From: Thermococcaceae archaeon
GTDB lineage: Archaea; Methanobacteriota_B; Thermococci; Thermococcales; Thermococcaceae
Assembly (NCBI GenBank): GCA_027064745.1
Contig: JAMOPD010000211.1
Span: 1 to 8,287, forward strand
Direction: 5' to 3'
DNA: 8,287 bases
This document shows, one piece after another, positions 1 through 6,093 of the stretch; the stretch's first letter is position 1; every line of letters begins with the position of its first letter. The position numbers and the translations under genes were made by a program. Under the pieces are notes generated by a model. The model was not told the DNA's origin and did not search any database. It was given only the letters and a program-made list of their open reading frames with translations.

Positions 1-216
1 CCCGTGTTGGATTTTCTGAAGAAATCTTTTGAAGATAGAGACCTCCAATTTGATGTGCTACTAACCCTAGAAGCAATCGTCTCAAAGGCTCCTCCAGATA
101 GAATAGAGTTATTAGTACCATTTATCCCAAGACTAAAACAGCTTGAAAGATCTGGAACAAAAGAAAGCCAAAAAATTGCAATACGTATCTTGGAAAGAAT
201 TCTTAAGGAATCCTGA
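1..216 (+). CDS. C-terminal end of a HEAT/ARM-like helical protein (5' end outside window)
   Basis: The frame is open from the first base to a TGA at 214-216, giving about 71 residues. No ribosome binding site can be seen before the GTG at position 4, so this is taken as the 3' part of a longer gene rather than a 70-residue protein. The residues form amphipathic helices with regularly spaced Leu/Ile (LLTLEAIVSKAPPDRIELL, then IRILERIL), the pattern of HEAT or ARM alpha-solenoid repeats, which usually mediate protein-protein contacts. This family assignment rests on helix pattern only. The stop lies 10 bases before the methyltransferase ATG and no promoter is visible between them, so the two are probably co-transcribed. 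A role in RNA modification would be a guess from position alone. Confidence 0.6.
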   Translation, partial: PVLDFLKKSFEDRDLQFDVLLTLEAIVSKAPPDRIELLVPFIPRLKQLERSGTKESQKIAIRILERILKES

Positions 217-222
217 AGGTGG
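217..222 (+). promoter_or_regulatory. Ribosome binding site fixing the methyltransferase start
   Basis: AGGTGG lies 4 bases before the ATG at 227, directly after the stop of the preceding gene. This decides for ATG 227 over the in-frame ATG at 143, which sits inside the upstream gene and has no such site. Confidence 0.7.
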
Positions 223-226
223 GGAT

Positions 227-1558
227 ATGGGAAAACTTAAGCTAACCGACAGACAGCTTTATGCCTTAATTGAAGCTGTTAAGCTTGGTGAGGAAGTTAA
301 ACCAAGCCAACAAGCTAAGAGAAAAGCTTTTAGCAAGTATAAAATAGAGGGCTGGGAAAATTCAAAACTCACGGGAATATTCTACTCAATTCAACGCAGG
401 CTTGGATTGATAGATGAGATTATAGAAGAGCTATGTAGTGTTTCGCCCCTTATTCTTGATCCGTGGCTGAGGGCAACACTCAGAATAGCGATCGAAATAG
501 CAGTTTTTCGTAATCCAAGCGAAAAGACAAGACAACATTTGAAGGGATTGGCGAAATTTCTTTCCGGTAGGACACATCCTTATGTGGGCTATTACTACTA
601 TGACATCCTCCCCAAGATACTTGAGTACGTACCCAAACTTGACAGCGGGGAGAAAAGGCTAAAATGGGAATATCTGTTTCCAGAATGGTTTATCAGGAAA
701 ATGAGGAAGTTACTAGGTGCTGAGGCTGAAGAAATGCTGAAGGCTCTAAATGAAACCCTACCTACAAGTATAAGGGTGAATTTACTAAAAACCGATACAG
801 AAAGAGTTAAAAAATACCTAAGAAATCAAAGTATCCGATTTAAAGTGAGCTCCGCTGCTCCAACAGTTATCAGGATTCTCGATCCCTTTAATCCAGAGTG
901 GCTCTTCAACAAAGGATGGGCGGTCCCACAGGAGGAAGCCTCTGCAGTTGCCTCTCTCATTCTCTCTCCAAAACCTGGTGAAGTCATTGTGGACATGGCC
1001 GCAGCTCCTGGAGGAAAAACAACACATATGGCGGAGATGATGGAGAACAAAGGAAAAATCTACGCCTTTGACATGGATAAAGCAAGGATCAGACGAATGC
1101 GTGAAATTCTAAAACGCACAGGAGTTGAGATTGTTGAAGTCATGAGAGAAGATGCACGGAAAGCTCCAAAGCTTCTTGGTAGGGGTATAGCAGATAAAGT
1201 CCTCTTAGATGCCCCCTGCACAAGCGACGGAACTATAGCCAAGAATCCAGAGTTGAGATGGCGGCTAAAGGAAAAGAACATCCCTAGAGTTGTGCAGCTC
1301 CAAAAGGAGCTTATTGAGAGCGCATGGGAGATTTTAAAGCCTGGAGGTAGGCTTCTTTATTCCACATGCTCGATGCTGCCTGAGGAAAACGAAGAGGTGG
1401 TAAGCTGGTTCATCGAGAGGCATCCCAATGCAGAGCTGATTCCGCTGAGAGGTCCTTATGATGAGGGCTTTCTTCCAAGAACTATGCGGGCATGGCCTCA
1501 CAGGCACAAAACTATCGGTTTCTTCTACGCACTGATTGAGAGGAAAGTTAAATTTTGA
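227..1558 (+). CDS. RsmB/NOL1/NOP2/Sun-family RNA cytosine-C5 methyltransferase with NusB-like N-terminal domain
   Basis: This 443-residue enzyme should transfer a methyl group from S-adenosylmethionine to C5 of a cytosine in rRNA or tRNA in the cytoplasm. Residues 1 to about 140 are helical and resemble the NusB-type RNA-binding domain of bacterial RsmB (Fmu). The Rossmann methyltransferase fold follows. The SAM-binding motif I is VDMAAAPGGKT (Asp256, GG at 262-263, Lys264). The two family cysteines are both present: Cys331 in DAPCTSDG (motif IV, enzyme release) and Cys381 in STCSMLPEENE (motif VI, catalytic nucleophile). The length is normal for the NusB-containing branch; P. horikoshii PH0851 is, from memory, a related protein. 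The exact target cytosine cannot be read from the sequence. ATG 227 was chosen because of the ribosome binding site; an upstream in-frame ATG at 143 would add 28 residues that overlap the previous gene. The 3' end overlaps the convergent gene by 11 bases. Confidence 0.93.
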   Translation: MGKLKLTDRQLYALIEAVKLGEEVKPSQQAKRKAFSKYKIEGWENSKLTGIFYSIQRRLGLIDEIIEELCSVSPLILDPWLRATLRIAIEIAVFRNPSEKTRQHLKGLAKFLSGRTHPYVGYYYYDILPKILEYVPKLDSGEKRLKWEYLFPEWFIRKMRKLLGAEAEEMLKALNETLPTSIRVNLLKTDTERVKKYLRNQSIRFKVSSAAPTVIRILDPFNPEWLFNKGWAVPQEEASAVASLILSPKPGEVIVDMAAAPGGKTTHMAEMMENKGKIYAFDMDKARIRRMREILKRTGVEIVEVMREDARKAPKLLGRGIADKVLLDAPCTSDGTIAKNPELRWRLKEKNIPRVVQLQKELIESAWEILKPGGRLLYSTCSMLPEENEEVVSWFIERHPNAELIPLRGPYDEGFLPRTMRAWPHRHKTIGFFYALIERKVKF

Positions 1559-2396
1559 GAGAAAAATGGCTGACAACGACCCTTTTACCTAGTTCCTTTG
1601 ATAACTCTCCAGCTTCCTGATATATAAAATTTTCAATGTTCTGTTTGATCCTCTCAGCAGATAAAAGTGAGTTTGAGCTTCCTTCAATTTCAATTGTCGT
1701 ATGAAGTCCAGAACCTGCCCCCAAAGCATATCTAACCTCTTTGGTATCTATTTTGATCTTTGAAACCTCAACACCTATTGACTTTGCATATCTGACAATT
1801 TTGTTGCTAAACGCCCTGAGGTATGGTTCAAGATTAGATGGAACGTTTAAATCAAATTCCGTTCGTGGTTTTGGTTTTTCCCTTATCTTTAGTTTCCCTT
1901 CCGGCTTTACCTCTGAAGAGGAAGCCTTCCAAGTTTTTTCTTCTACAGGCAGAGACTTCTGTTCTACCTGCCCTGTAGATTTAATTTCACTGGTTTTCAT
2001 GATACTACCAATCGTCGGACACATCTCATCCAATGACATCTTTGGAGTTGACTTATAAACATCAATATTCTCCATGACAGACATTTTAACATCGATGTCA
2101 TTCATAAGAAATACATCAACTATAACAGGCCCAACTTCCAGTATATCTTTAAGAAGCTCGAGAGCCGGTTTTCCAATCAACGTGCTTCCTCCCTTAACAT
2201 CCTGAACTTCAACAGCAAGTATTTTCTGGTCATCTATTAATAGAGTTGCATAGTATGGCTCATCATCGACCTTACCTAGAACTTTAAAAAAAGCTCCTCT
2301 GCTTTCTTTAATAGTCCGCCAGACTAAATTGGCGAAGTCCTCTTTATTCCTACAGAGATAATTTTCTTCTAGAGGTGCAACAGAAGGTAACTTCAC
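1548..2396 (-). CDS. Archaeal protein of unknown function, possibly DUF2226
   Basis: This 282-residue protein has no signal peptide or membrane segment and is probably cytoplasmic. It has three parts. Residues 1-115 are a folded alpha/beta domain (IKESRGAFFKVLG, then a strand-rich part ending in VEVQDVKGGSTLIGKPALELL). Residues about 130-185 are a low-complexity linker rich in Lys, Glu, Ser and Pro. Residues about 186-282 are a second alpha/beta domain (YLRAFSNKIVRYAKSIGVEV, ending RVVVSHFSLKI). The N-terminal part resembles what I recall of DUF2226, a family limited to archaea with no assigned function; this is not certain. The start is a GTG with AGGTGA 6 bases upstream; an ATG at 2403 is out of frame. 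The gene has its own promoter, so it need not belong functionally to the mscS unit upstream. Confidence 0.8.
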   Translation of the reverse strand: MKLPSVAPLEENYLCRNKEDFANLVWRTIKESRGAFFKVLGKVDDEPYYATLLIDDQKILAVEVQDVKGGSTLIGKPALELLKDILEVGPVIVDVFLMNDIDVKMSVMENIDVYKSTPKMSLDEMCPTIGSIMKTSEIKSTGQVEQKSLPVEEKTWKASSSEVKPEGKLKIREKPKPRTEFDLNVPSNLEPYLRAFSNKIVRYAKSIGVEVSKIKIDTKEVRYALGAGSGLHTTIEIEGSSNSLLSAERIKQNIENFIYQEAGELSKELGKRVVVSHFSLKI

Positions 2397-2402
2397 AGGG
2401 CA

Positions 2403-2408
2403 TCACCT
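2403..2408 (-). promoter_or_regulatory. Ribosome binding site before a GTG start
   Basis: On the minus strand AGGTGA lies 6 bases before the GTG at 2396. It supports the non-ATG start, since the nearby ATG at 2403 overlaps the site and is out of frame. Confidence 0.65.
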
Positions 2409-2428
2409 AAAAAGCATTAACTAATCCA

Positions 2429-2451
2429 TTATATTTATGCATTTTTTCGGC
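2429..2451 (-). promoter_or_regulatory. Candidate BRE/TATA promoter of the DUF2226-like gene
   Basis: In the 84-base gap between the mscS stop and this gene, the minus strand reads CGAAAAAATG followed by CATAAATATAAT, matching an archaeal purine-rich BRE and TATA box (TATA core about 2431-2438). Transcription would start about 26 bases downstream, near 2409, leaving a short leader of about 12 bases that still contains the AGGTGA site. The assignment is by pattern and spacing only. Confidence 0.55.
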
Positions 2452-2480
2452 AAAAAATTAAACGCTAAAATGAAAATGGA
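2446..2480 (-). terminator. Possible T-rich terminator after mscS-like gene
   Basis: Directly after the TAA of the channel gene, the minus strand is T-rich (CATTTTCATTTTAGCG, then TTTAATTTTTTG with six T at 2457-2452). Archaeal termination typically uses T-runs without a hairpin. The region lies just before the next promoter. Confidence 0.4.
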
Positions 2481-3542
2481 TTAATATTCCCTCTCAACTT
2501 TTACTTTCAGCTCGTTGGCAAACCAATTGACCCTCTGAGGGAAGGGTATCTCTATTCCAGACTCATCTAAGGCTTTCTTTATTTTGTGTATAAGTTCAGT
2601 TTTCACAGAGAACCATTTCTCGCTTGGAGTCCATGCTTTAATTGATACGATAATCGCATTATCCCCCAAATCTTCTACAAAGACAAGAGGTTCAGGTTCA
2701 GCTAATACAAGGGGCATCTCATCGAGAGTTCTTTTAATGACCTTTAAAGCCGTGTCCACATCAGAATCATAGGATATACCTATTTTAACATCAAGCCTAC
2801 GTGCAGGATAGCGCTGAAGATTTATGATATTGCTGTTGAAGAGCTTTTCATTTGGAATCCTGATTAAAGTACCATCCCAAGAACGAATTCTTGTTGATAA
2901 TACACGCATGTCTTCAACGATACCTTCAAGATTGTCTATCTTAACGGGATCACCAATCTTTAATGGTTTATCAAAGTACATAAAGAGTCCAGAAATAAAA
3001 TTAGAAACCACAGTCTGTGCTGAGAAACCAAGCACGATACCTGTTATCCCCGCTGCAGCGAGAATAGCTCCGAGATACGTACCTATTCCAGCCAGGTTAA
3101 GAGCCAAGAAGAATGAAATAGTCAGTATCGTGTAGTAGAAAACTTTCGCCTGTATTTGAAGCTCGGGAGAAGGCTTTTTGCCAGCACTCATTAGAAGATA
3201 ATCCTTTGACTTTTTGGCTATAAGGTAGGTGAAATAGAAGAAACCAACAGCAAATGCAATACTGCCCACTGTGGTTCCTGCAATTTCATATGCCATCAAC
3301 CCAATTTTGTAGAGAGCGCCAATAACACCACCAAGAACAAACATTCTAAAAATTATATCCCCTGTATCCTGATTTATTATCCATGGAAAGTGAGTTGTCT
3401 TTGAAGCCCGGATTATAAGCTTTCTAAGGATTCTGCCAAGGAATATGGGAATAATCAGAATCAGCACTGCCTCAATAAGTGTACCAAGAGTTACACTGAA
3501 CCATGCAGTCCTCAGTTCTATTCCCGTGCTATTTAACATCAT
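2481..3542 (-). CDS. MscS-family small-conductance mechanosensitive ion channel
   Basis: This 353-residue membrane protein should open under membrane tension and release solutes during osmotic downshock. Five hydrophobic segments are visible: about 16-38, 63-83, 90-109, 132-151 and 155-190. The last is the MscS pore helix, rich in Ala and Gly (ILAAAGITGIVLGFSAQTVV), running into SNFISGLFMYFDKPLKIGD. Residues 194-242 form the MscS beta domain (GDPVKIDNLEGIVEDM, LIRIPNEKLFNSNIINL). The alpha/beta C-terminal domain ends in the typical IEIPFPQ at 330-336. Size and five-segment layout resemble the archaeal MscMJ type more than the three-segment E. coli MscS. The start is set at ATG 3542, six bases after GAGGTG (3554-3549); a GTG at 3551 lies inside that site and would add three residues. 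It begins 2 bases after the stop of the DUF432-like gene, so the two are one operon. Confidence 0.93.
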   Translation of the reverse strand: MMLNSTGIELRTAWFSVTLGTLIEAVLILIIPIFLGRILRKLIIRASKTTHFPWIINQDTGDIIFRMFVLGGVIGALYKIGLMAYEIAGTTVGSIAFAVGFFYFTYLIAKKSKDYLLMSAGKKPSPELQIQAKVFYYTILTISFFLALNLAGIGTYLGAILAAAGITGIVLGFSAQTVVSNFISGLFMYFDKPLKIGDPVKIDNLEGIVEDMRVLSTRIRSWDGTLIRIPNEKLFNSNIINLQRYPARRLDVKIGISYDSDVDTALKVIKRTLDEMPLVLAEPEPLVFVEDLGDNAIIVSIKAWTPSEKWFSVKTELIHKIKKALDESGIEIPFPQRVNWFANELKVKVEREY

Positions 3543-3544
3543 TC

Positions 3545-4183
3545 TTACCACCTCATCTTAAAGTTCGGCAGTGGTTCTGCCATATGAGTTGCTTTCAGCC
3601 TGCCATCTGGAGGATTCCCTGTATTATTAACTTCATAGATATTTTTGGTTGTGAGAATAATCAAGGGATAGTATGCTTTCTCCTTCGAATAAAACATTAC
3701 GCTTTCCCATATTGGCACCACGACCCTATCTACCATTCTCCAATTATCTGTGGGATTCTCAATAATGATCTTCATAAGCCCAATTTCTTCGGGCTCTCTT
3801 TCCTTAAATTCACTAACGTGGTATCTTGCTATTACACCCATATTATCCTGACCATAAAGAGCATATTTCTCCTGGCCTATTATAAAACGATCTATCGTCA
3901 GATTTCCAGCTTTCACTTCAATGTCGACTGGAGCTGAGAGAAAACCGCTTATAGTTTCTCTTGGGGGAACAGCTATCCTCTGAAGAAGCTTTACCATTAG
4001 AAATTTTACTCCATAGCCCGAAGCAGGTGCTGGAAGTATCATAAAATCCCCAGCATCCCTTCTGAGAAAAACTCTAACGTCATCACGTTTATAAAGAACA
4101 ACATCATTGGACTCCTCAACGAGATGTATCTTCCTGTTGAGAATTTTGATGAACTTCGTTTCAAGCTCGTGTTCTCCAAACAT
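3545..4183 (-). CDS. DUF432-like archaeal protein, partner gene of the MscS channel
   Basis: This 212-residue protein has no signal peptide or hydrophobic segment long enough to cross a membrane, so it is probably cytoplasmic. It is mostly beta-strand in character, with alternating hydrophobic residues (VVLYKRDDVRVFLRRD, APVDIEVKAGNLTIDRFIIG), a central ALYGQDNMGVIARYHV stretch at 108-123, and a C-terminal IIENPTDNWRMVDRVVVPI. It resembles the DUF432 family (conserved in archaea, function unknown); this is from memory and not certain. Only 2 bases separate its stop from the channel ATG, and the channel's ribosome binding site is inside this gene, so the two are probably translated together. 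This makes a regulatory or structural link to the channel plausible, but the sequence does not show it. ATG 4183 has no ribosome binding site, which fits a leaderless message from the promoter just upstream. Confidence 0.8.
   Translation of the reverse strand: MFGEHELETKFIKILNRKIHLVEESNDVVLYKRDDVRVFLRRDAGDFMILPAPASGYGVKFLMVKLLQRIAVPPRETISGFLSAPVDIEVKAGNLTIDRFIIGQEKYALYGQDNMGVIARYHVSEFKEREPEEIGLMKIIIENPTDNWRMVDRVVVPIWESVMFYSKEKAYYPLIILTTKNIYEVNNTGNPPDGRLKATHMAEPLPNFKMRW
3549..3554 (-). promoter_or_regulatory. Ribosome binding site of the mscS-like gene
   Basis: GAGGTG on the minus strand lies inside the last codons of the upstream gene, 6 bases before ATG 3542. It makes the GTG at 3551, which it contains, an unlikely start. 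Confidence 0.7.
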
Positions 4184-4199
4184 GAAAGAAAATAGGTTT

Positions 4200-4206
4200 A
4201 AAAAAA
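4200..4206 (-). terminator. T-run after the lipoprotein operon
   Basis: Seven T on the minus strand lie 15 bases after the TAG of the 618-residue lipoprotein gene. A T-run of this kind is enough for archaeal termination. It lies inside the promoter region of the next unit, so terminator and promoter overlap in the 38-base gap. Confidence 0.4.
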
Positions 4207-4218
4207 TTTAAAGTTTGC
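4205..4218 (-). promoter_or_regulatory. Candidate promoter giving a leaderless DUF432-mscS mRNA
   Basis: On the minus strand GCAAAC (BRE-like) precedes TTTAAATT (TATA-like, 4212-4205). The TATA centre lies about 26 bases before the ATG at 4183, so transcription would begin at or next to the start codon. This matches the absence of any GGTG element there. Two TTTAAA hexamers (4212-4207 and 4203-4198) flank a short T stretch, so the exact TATA box could be either; the first fits the spacing better. Confidence 0.5.
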
Positions 4219-4221
4219 CCG

Positions 4222-6078
4222 CTAGCTTGTGGGATCAAGCCTCAGGCCAACCAGTGTGATTTTTGTGTAGCAGCCCCCCGCCCCCATCTCCGAGATCGCC
4301 GCCTCGACCTTCACCGGAAACGGCAGCTGGGGGGCGACGTAGGTGACACCGTTGGCTGGAACATCGACGTTCTCTATCAGCCCGCTCCAGGTGACCTTGT
4401 AGAGGTCAAACTCAATCCCAGCGAGGCTCACTTTGCCGTCCTTTTCAACGGTGTAGCCCTGCCCGTTGTTTGTCAGCGTTACGTAGCTGACCACGTCTCC
4501 GTAAATCCCTCCGTAGAAGCCGGTGTGAAGGCTCCACACCATGTTGTAGTCTTGGAAGTCATCGCTTATGTAGCCGCAGTTGTAGTCACCCTCCATGTTG
4601 CCGTTCTCGTCTGTTGTGTAACGACAGCCCGGTCCGGTAATCTCGATTTTGATAAAGTCTGGGCCGTTGATCATGTCATAGACCTGCGGTACCCAGAGGA
4701 TTCCCGAGGTGTACTCGTTCAGGTAGTCCTGCCTCACGTAGACCCTGTACGTGTATTCCTCGCCATCCACGCTGATGTTCGCGTAGAGGAGGTATGCCCT
4801 CTCTCCGTTAAGCTCAGCCTCGCGATAGCCCTTCGTGATGTTCATGTGGAAGACGTTGTCCCCTTTCTTGTATTCCACCCTAAAGGTAACCTCTTTGACA
4901 ACGTACTGTTTTCCGTTAATGGTTATCGGCTCACTCGCGTCCCAGCCGAGCTGCCAGTTGTTCGAGCCGCTTCCCGGGGTTTCGGTCTGCGTTTGCGTTT
5001 GCGTTTCGGTTTGCGTTTGGGTGGGCGTCAGTCCGCTGTAGGTGAGGGCACCCAAACTCTCTGAAAGCTTGACGTCTTTAAGCTCGAACTCGCTCCAAGT
5101 TTTGAGCCCCTGGACAGGGTTTACAAAGATGCCCTCGAAGTGAACCGGAATTGGAAGCGCTGGTGCCACCTTGCCCTTTCCGCTCACAGAGACCCCACCG
5201 AGACTGTAGCTCCATTCAACGTTGGCCGTCTTGAACGTTTTGCCGTCGAAGGTAACAGTTCTATCCGGTGATATCTTGTAGTGGTAGCTTATCCCCATTC
5301 CGTTCCAGTCGTACTGGCCGGGCTCCGTCAGGTCGTAGTTTTCCAGACCTGTCCAGATGCCCGAGCTCACAACTGCCGTCCAGATGGTGCCGATTCCCTC
5401 GTCGATTGAGGAGAGAACGTCGTTCAGGTCGCCTTCTTGGTAGGGCATCTCACTGTACATCCCGAGCGCCGCCGGGTTGGACCAGAAGTACCTCTCCGAC
5501 CCGCTCACGATCTCTACCTCAACGGTGTTTCCGCTTATGAGCGCTCCAAAGTTCAGTATTGGAGCCAGGAAGGATGCGTCTGTGTCCTTCGTTCGGTCTT
5601 TCACAAATATCCAGTACTCAAGGCCCGGCAGGGTGTCGTTGTTCACCGGCGTCAGCTTACCGTGGTAGGCGAAGACCTTAAAGGTTCCAAGGTCTTTTTT
5701 GGCACCGCCCTCGCTCGCGTAGACGTGAATCTGGGCGTAACCGCGCTCCTTCATTACATCGAAGGTGTACTTTGGGCCATCGTTGTAGCCAGCCGTGTAG
5801 AGATACCTGACGTGAGTTATGTAATAGTTCTTTCCCCCAAGCTTTACGGGGTTGTAAGCTTCCCATGGCGTCTGCCATGTGGCAGTTCCGGTCTCAGTAG
5901 TGCTCCCTCCACCGTTCTGCGGGCTGGAGGAGTAGGAAGTACCCTGGTTTCCACTGCTTTCTGAGCTCTGGCTTTCAGAAGTCCCCGTGGCGCTTCCACT
6001 ACCTCCAATACAGCCAGTGGCAACGACGCTAAACAGTAAAACCAAAACCAACAACAGTACTAGGTTCCTTTTTCTCAT
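4222..6078 (-). CDS. Lipoprotein C: two-domain surface lipoprotein of unknown function
   Basis: The 618-residue product has a signal peptide (MRKR, then a Leu/Val core) and a lipobox ending in VVATGC, so Cys23 is probably the lipid-anchored first residue of the mature protein. Residues 24-66 are a Ser/Gly/Thr/Gln tether. Two related domains follow, about 68-340 and 375-616, joined by a Thr-Gln/Thr-Glu linker (353-366). Shared marks are W68-x3-W72-E versus W375-x3-W379-D, a following GGK/NGK-x-Y, and VAPALPIPV (304-312) versus VAPQLPFPV (581-589). The first domain is closest to that of gene A. The second carries three cysteines (485, 501, 603) that the first lacks, so a disulfide is possible. 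No catalytic motif was recognised; binding of a ligand or surface partner is a guess. The ATG follows GAGGTGAT (5-base spacing) and lies 15 bases after gene B. G+C is clearly higher than in the left half of the window. Confidence 0.88.
   Translation of the reverse strand: MRKRNLVLLLVLVLLFSVVATGCIGGSGSATGTSESQSSESSGNQGTSYSSSPQNGGGSTTETGTATWQTPWEAYNPVKLGGKNYYITHVRYLYTAGYNDGPKYTFDVMKERGYAQIHVYASEGGAKKDLGTFKVFAYHGKLTPVNNDTLPGLEYWIFVKDRTKDTDASFLAPILNFGALISGNTVEVEIVSGSERYFWSNPAALGMYSEMPYQEGDLNDVLSSIDEGIGTIWTAVVSSGIWTGLENYDLTEPGQYDWNGMGISYHYKISPDRTVTFDGKTFKTANVEWSYSLGGVSVSGKGKVAPALPIPVHFEGIFVNPVQGLKTWSEFELKDVKLSESLGALTYSGLTPTQTQTETQTQTQTETPGSGSNNWQLGWDASEPITINGKQYVVKEVTFRVEYKKGDNVFHMNITKGYREAELNGERAYLLYANISVDGEEYTYRVYVRQDYLNEYTSGILWVPQVYDMINGPDFIKIEITGPGCRYTTDENGNMEGDYNCGYISDDFQDYNMVWSLHTGFYGGIYGDVVSYVTLTNNGQGYTVEKDGKVSLAGIEFDLYKVTWSGLIENVDVPANGVTYVAPQLPFPVKVEAAISEMGAGGCYTKITLVGLRLDPTS
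4231..4956 (-). repeat. Second copy of the shared surface domain in lipoprotein C
   Basis: Residues 375-616. It aligns by eye with residues 68-340 at the N-terminal Trp pair, at F-x-x-x-x-V-x/T-W (557-564 against 282-289) and at the V-A-P-x-L-P-x-P-V motif. It is somewhat shorter and more diverged than the copy in gene A, so the duplication is old. Confidence 0.7.
4981..5022 (-). repeat. Simple repeat coding a Thr-Gln/Thr-Glu interdomain linker
   Basis: Fourteen codons (residues 353-366) alternate ACG/ACC with CAA, CAG or GAA, giving an imperfect 6-base tandem repeat (cgtttg on the plus strand). It joins the two domains of lipoprotein C. Such tracts can change length by replication slippage, and the Thr residues are possible O-glycosylation sites (inferred). 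Confidence 0.8.
5059..5877 (-). repeat. First copy of the shared surface domain in lipoprotein C
   Basis: Residues 68-340. It matches gene A along most of its length: IHVYASEGGAKKDLG with IHVYGQDMSGNKVDLG, GIWTGLENYDL with GIWYDWENYNL, and SGKGKVAPALP with AGKGKVSPYLP. Confidence 0.8.
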
Positions 6079-6093
6079 ACCAAATCACCTCAT

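Noticed and set aside
143..226. Upstream in-frame start that would add 28 residues to the methyltransferase
   Set aside because: It would overlap the preceding gene by 74 bases and has no ribosome binding site, while ATG 227 has AGGTGG at a good distance.
3503..3937. 144-residue plus-strand open frame across the mscS/DUF432 junction
   Set aside because: It is antisense to two well-supported genes, has a Cys/His/Ile-rich product unlike its neighbours, and has no start signal.
4525..5064. 179-residue plus-strand open frame
   Set aside because: It lies wholly antisense to lipoprotein C in a G+C-rich stretch where stops are rare. The product is Val/Leu/Arg-rich with no recognisable motif, and no ribosome binding site stood out.
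5437..5964. 175-residue plus-strand open frame
   Set aside because: It is antisense to the first domain of lipoprotein C, whose frame is supported by homology to gene A. It is a composition effect.
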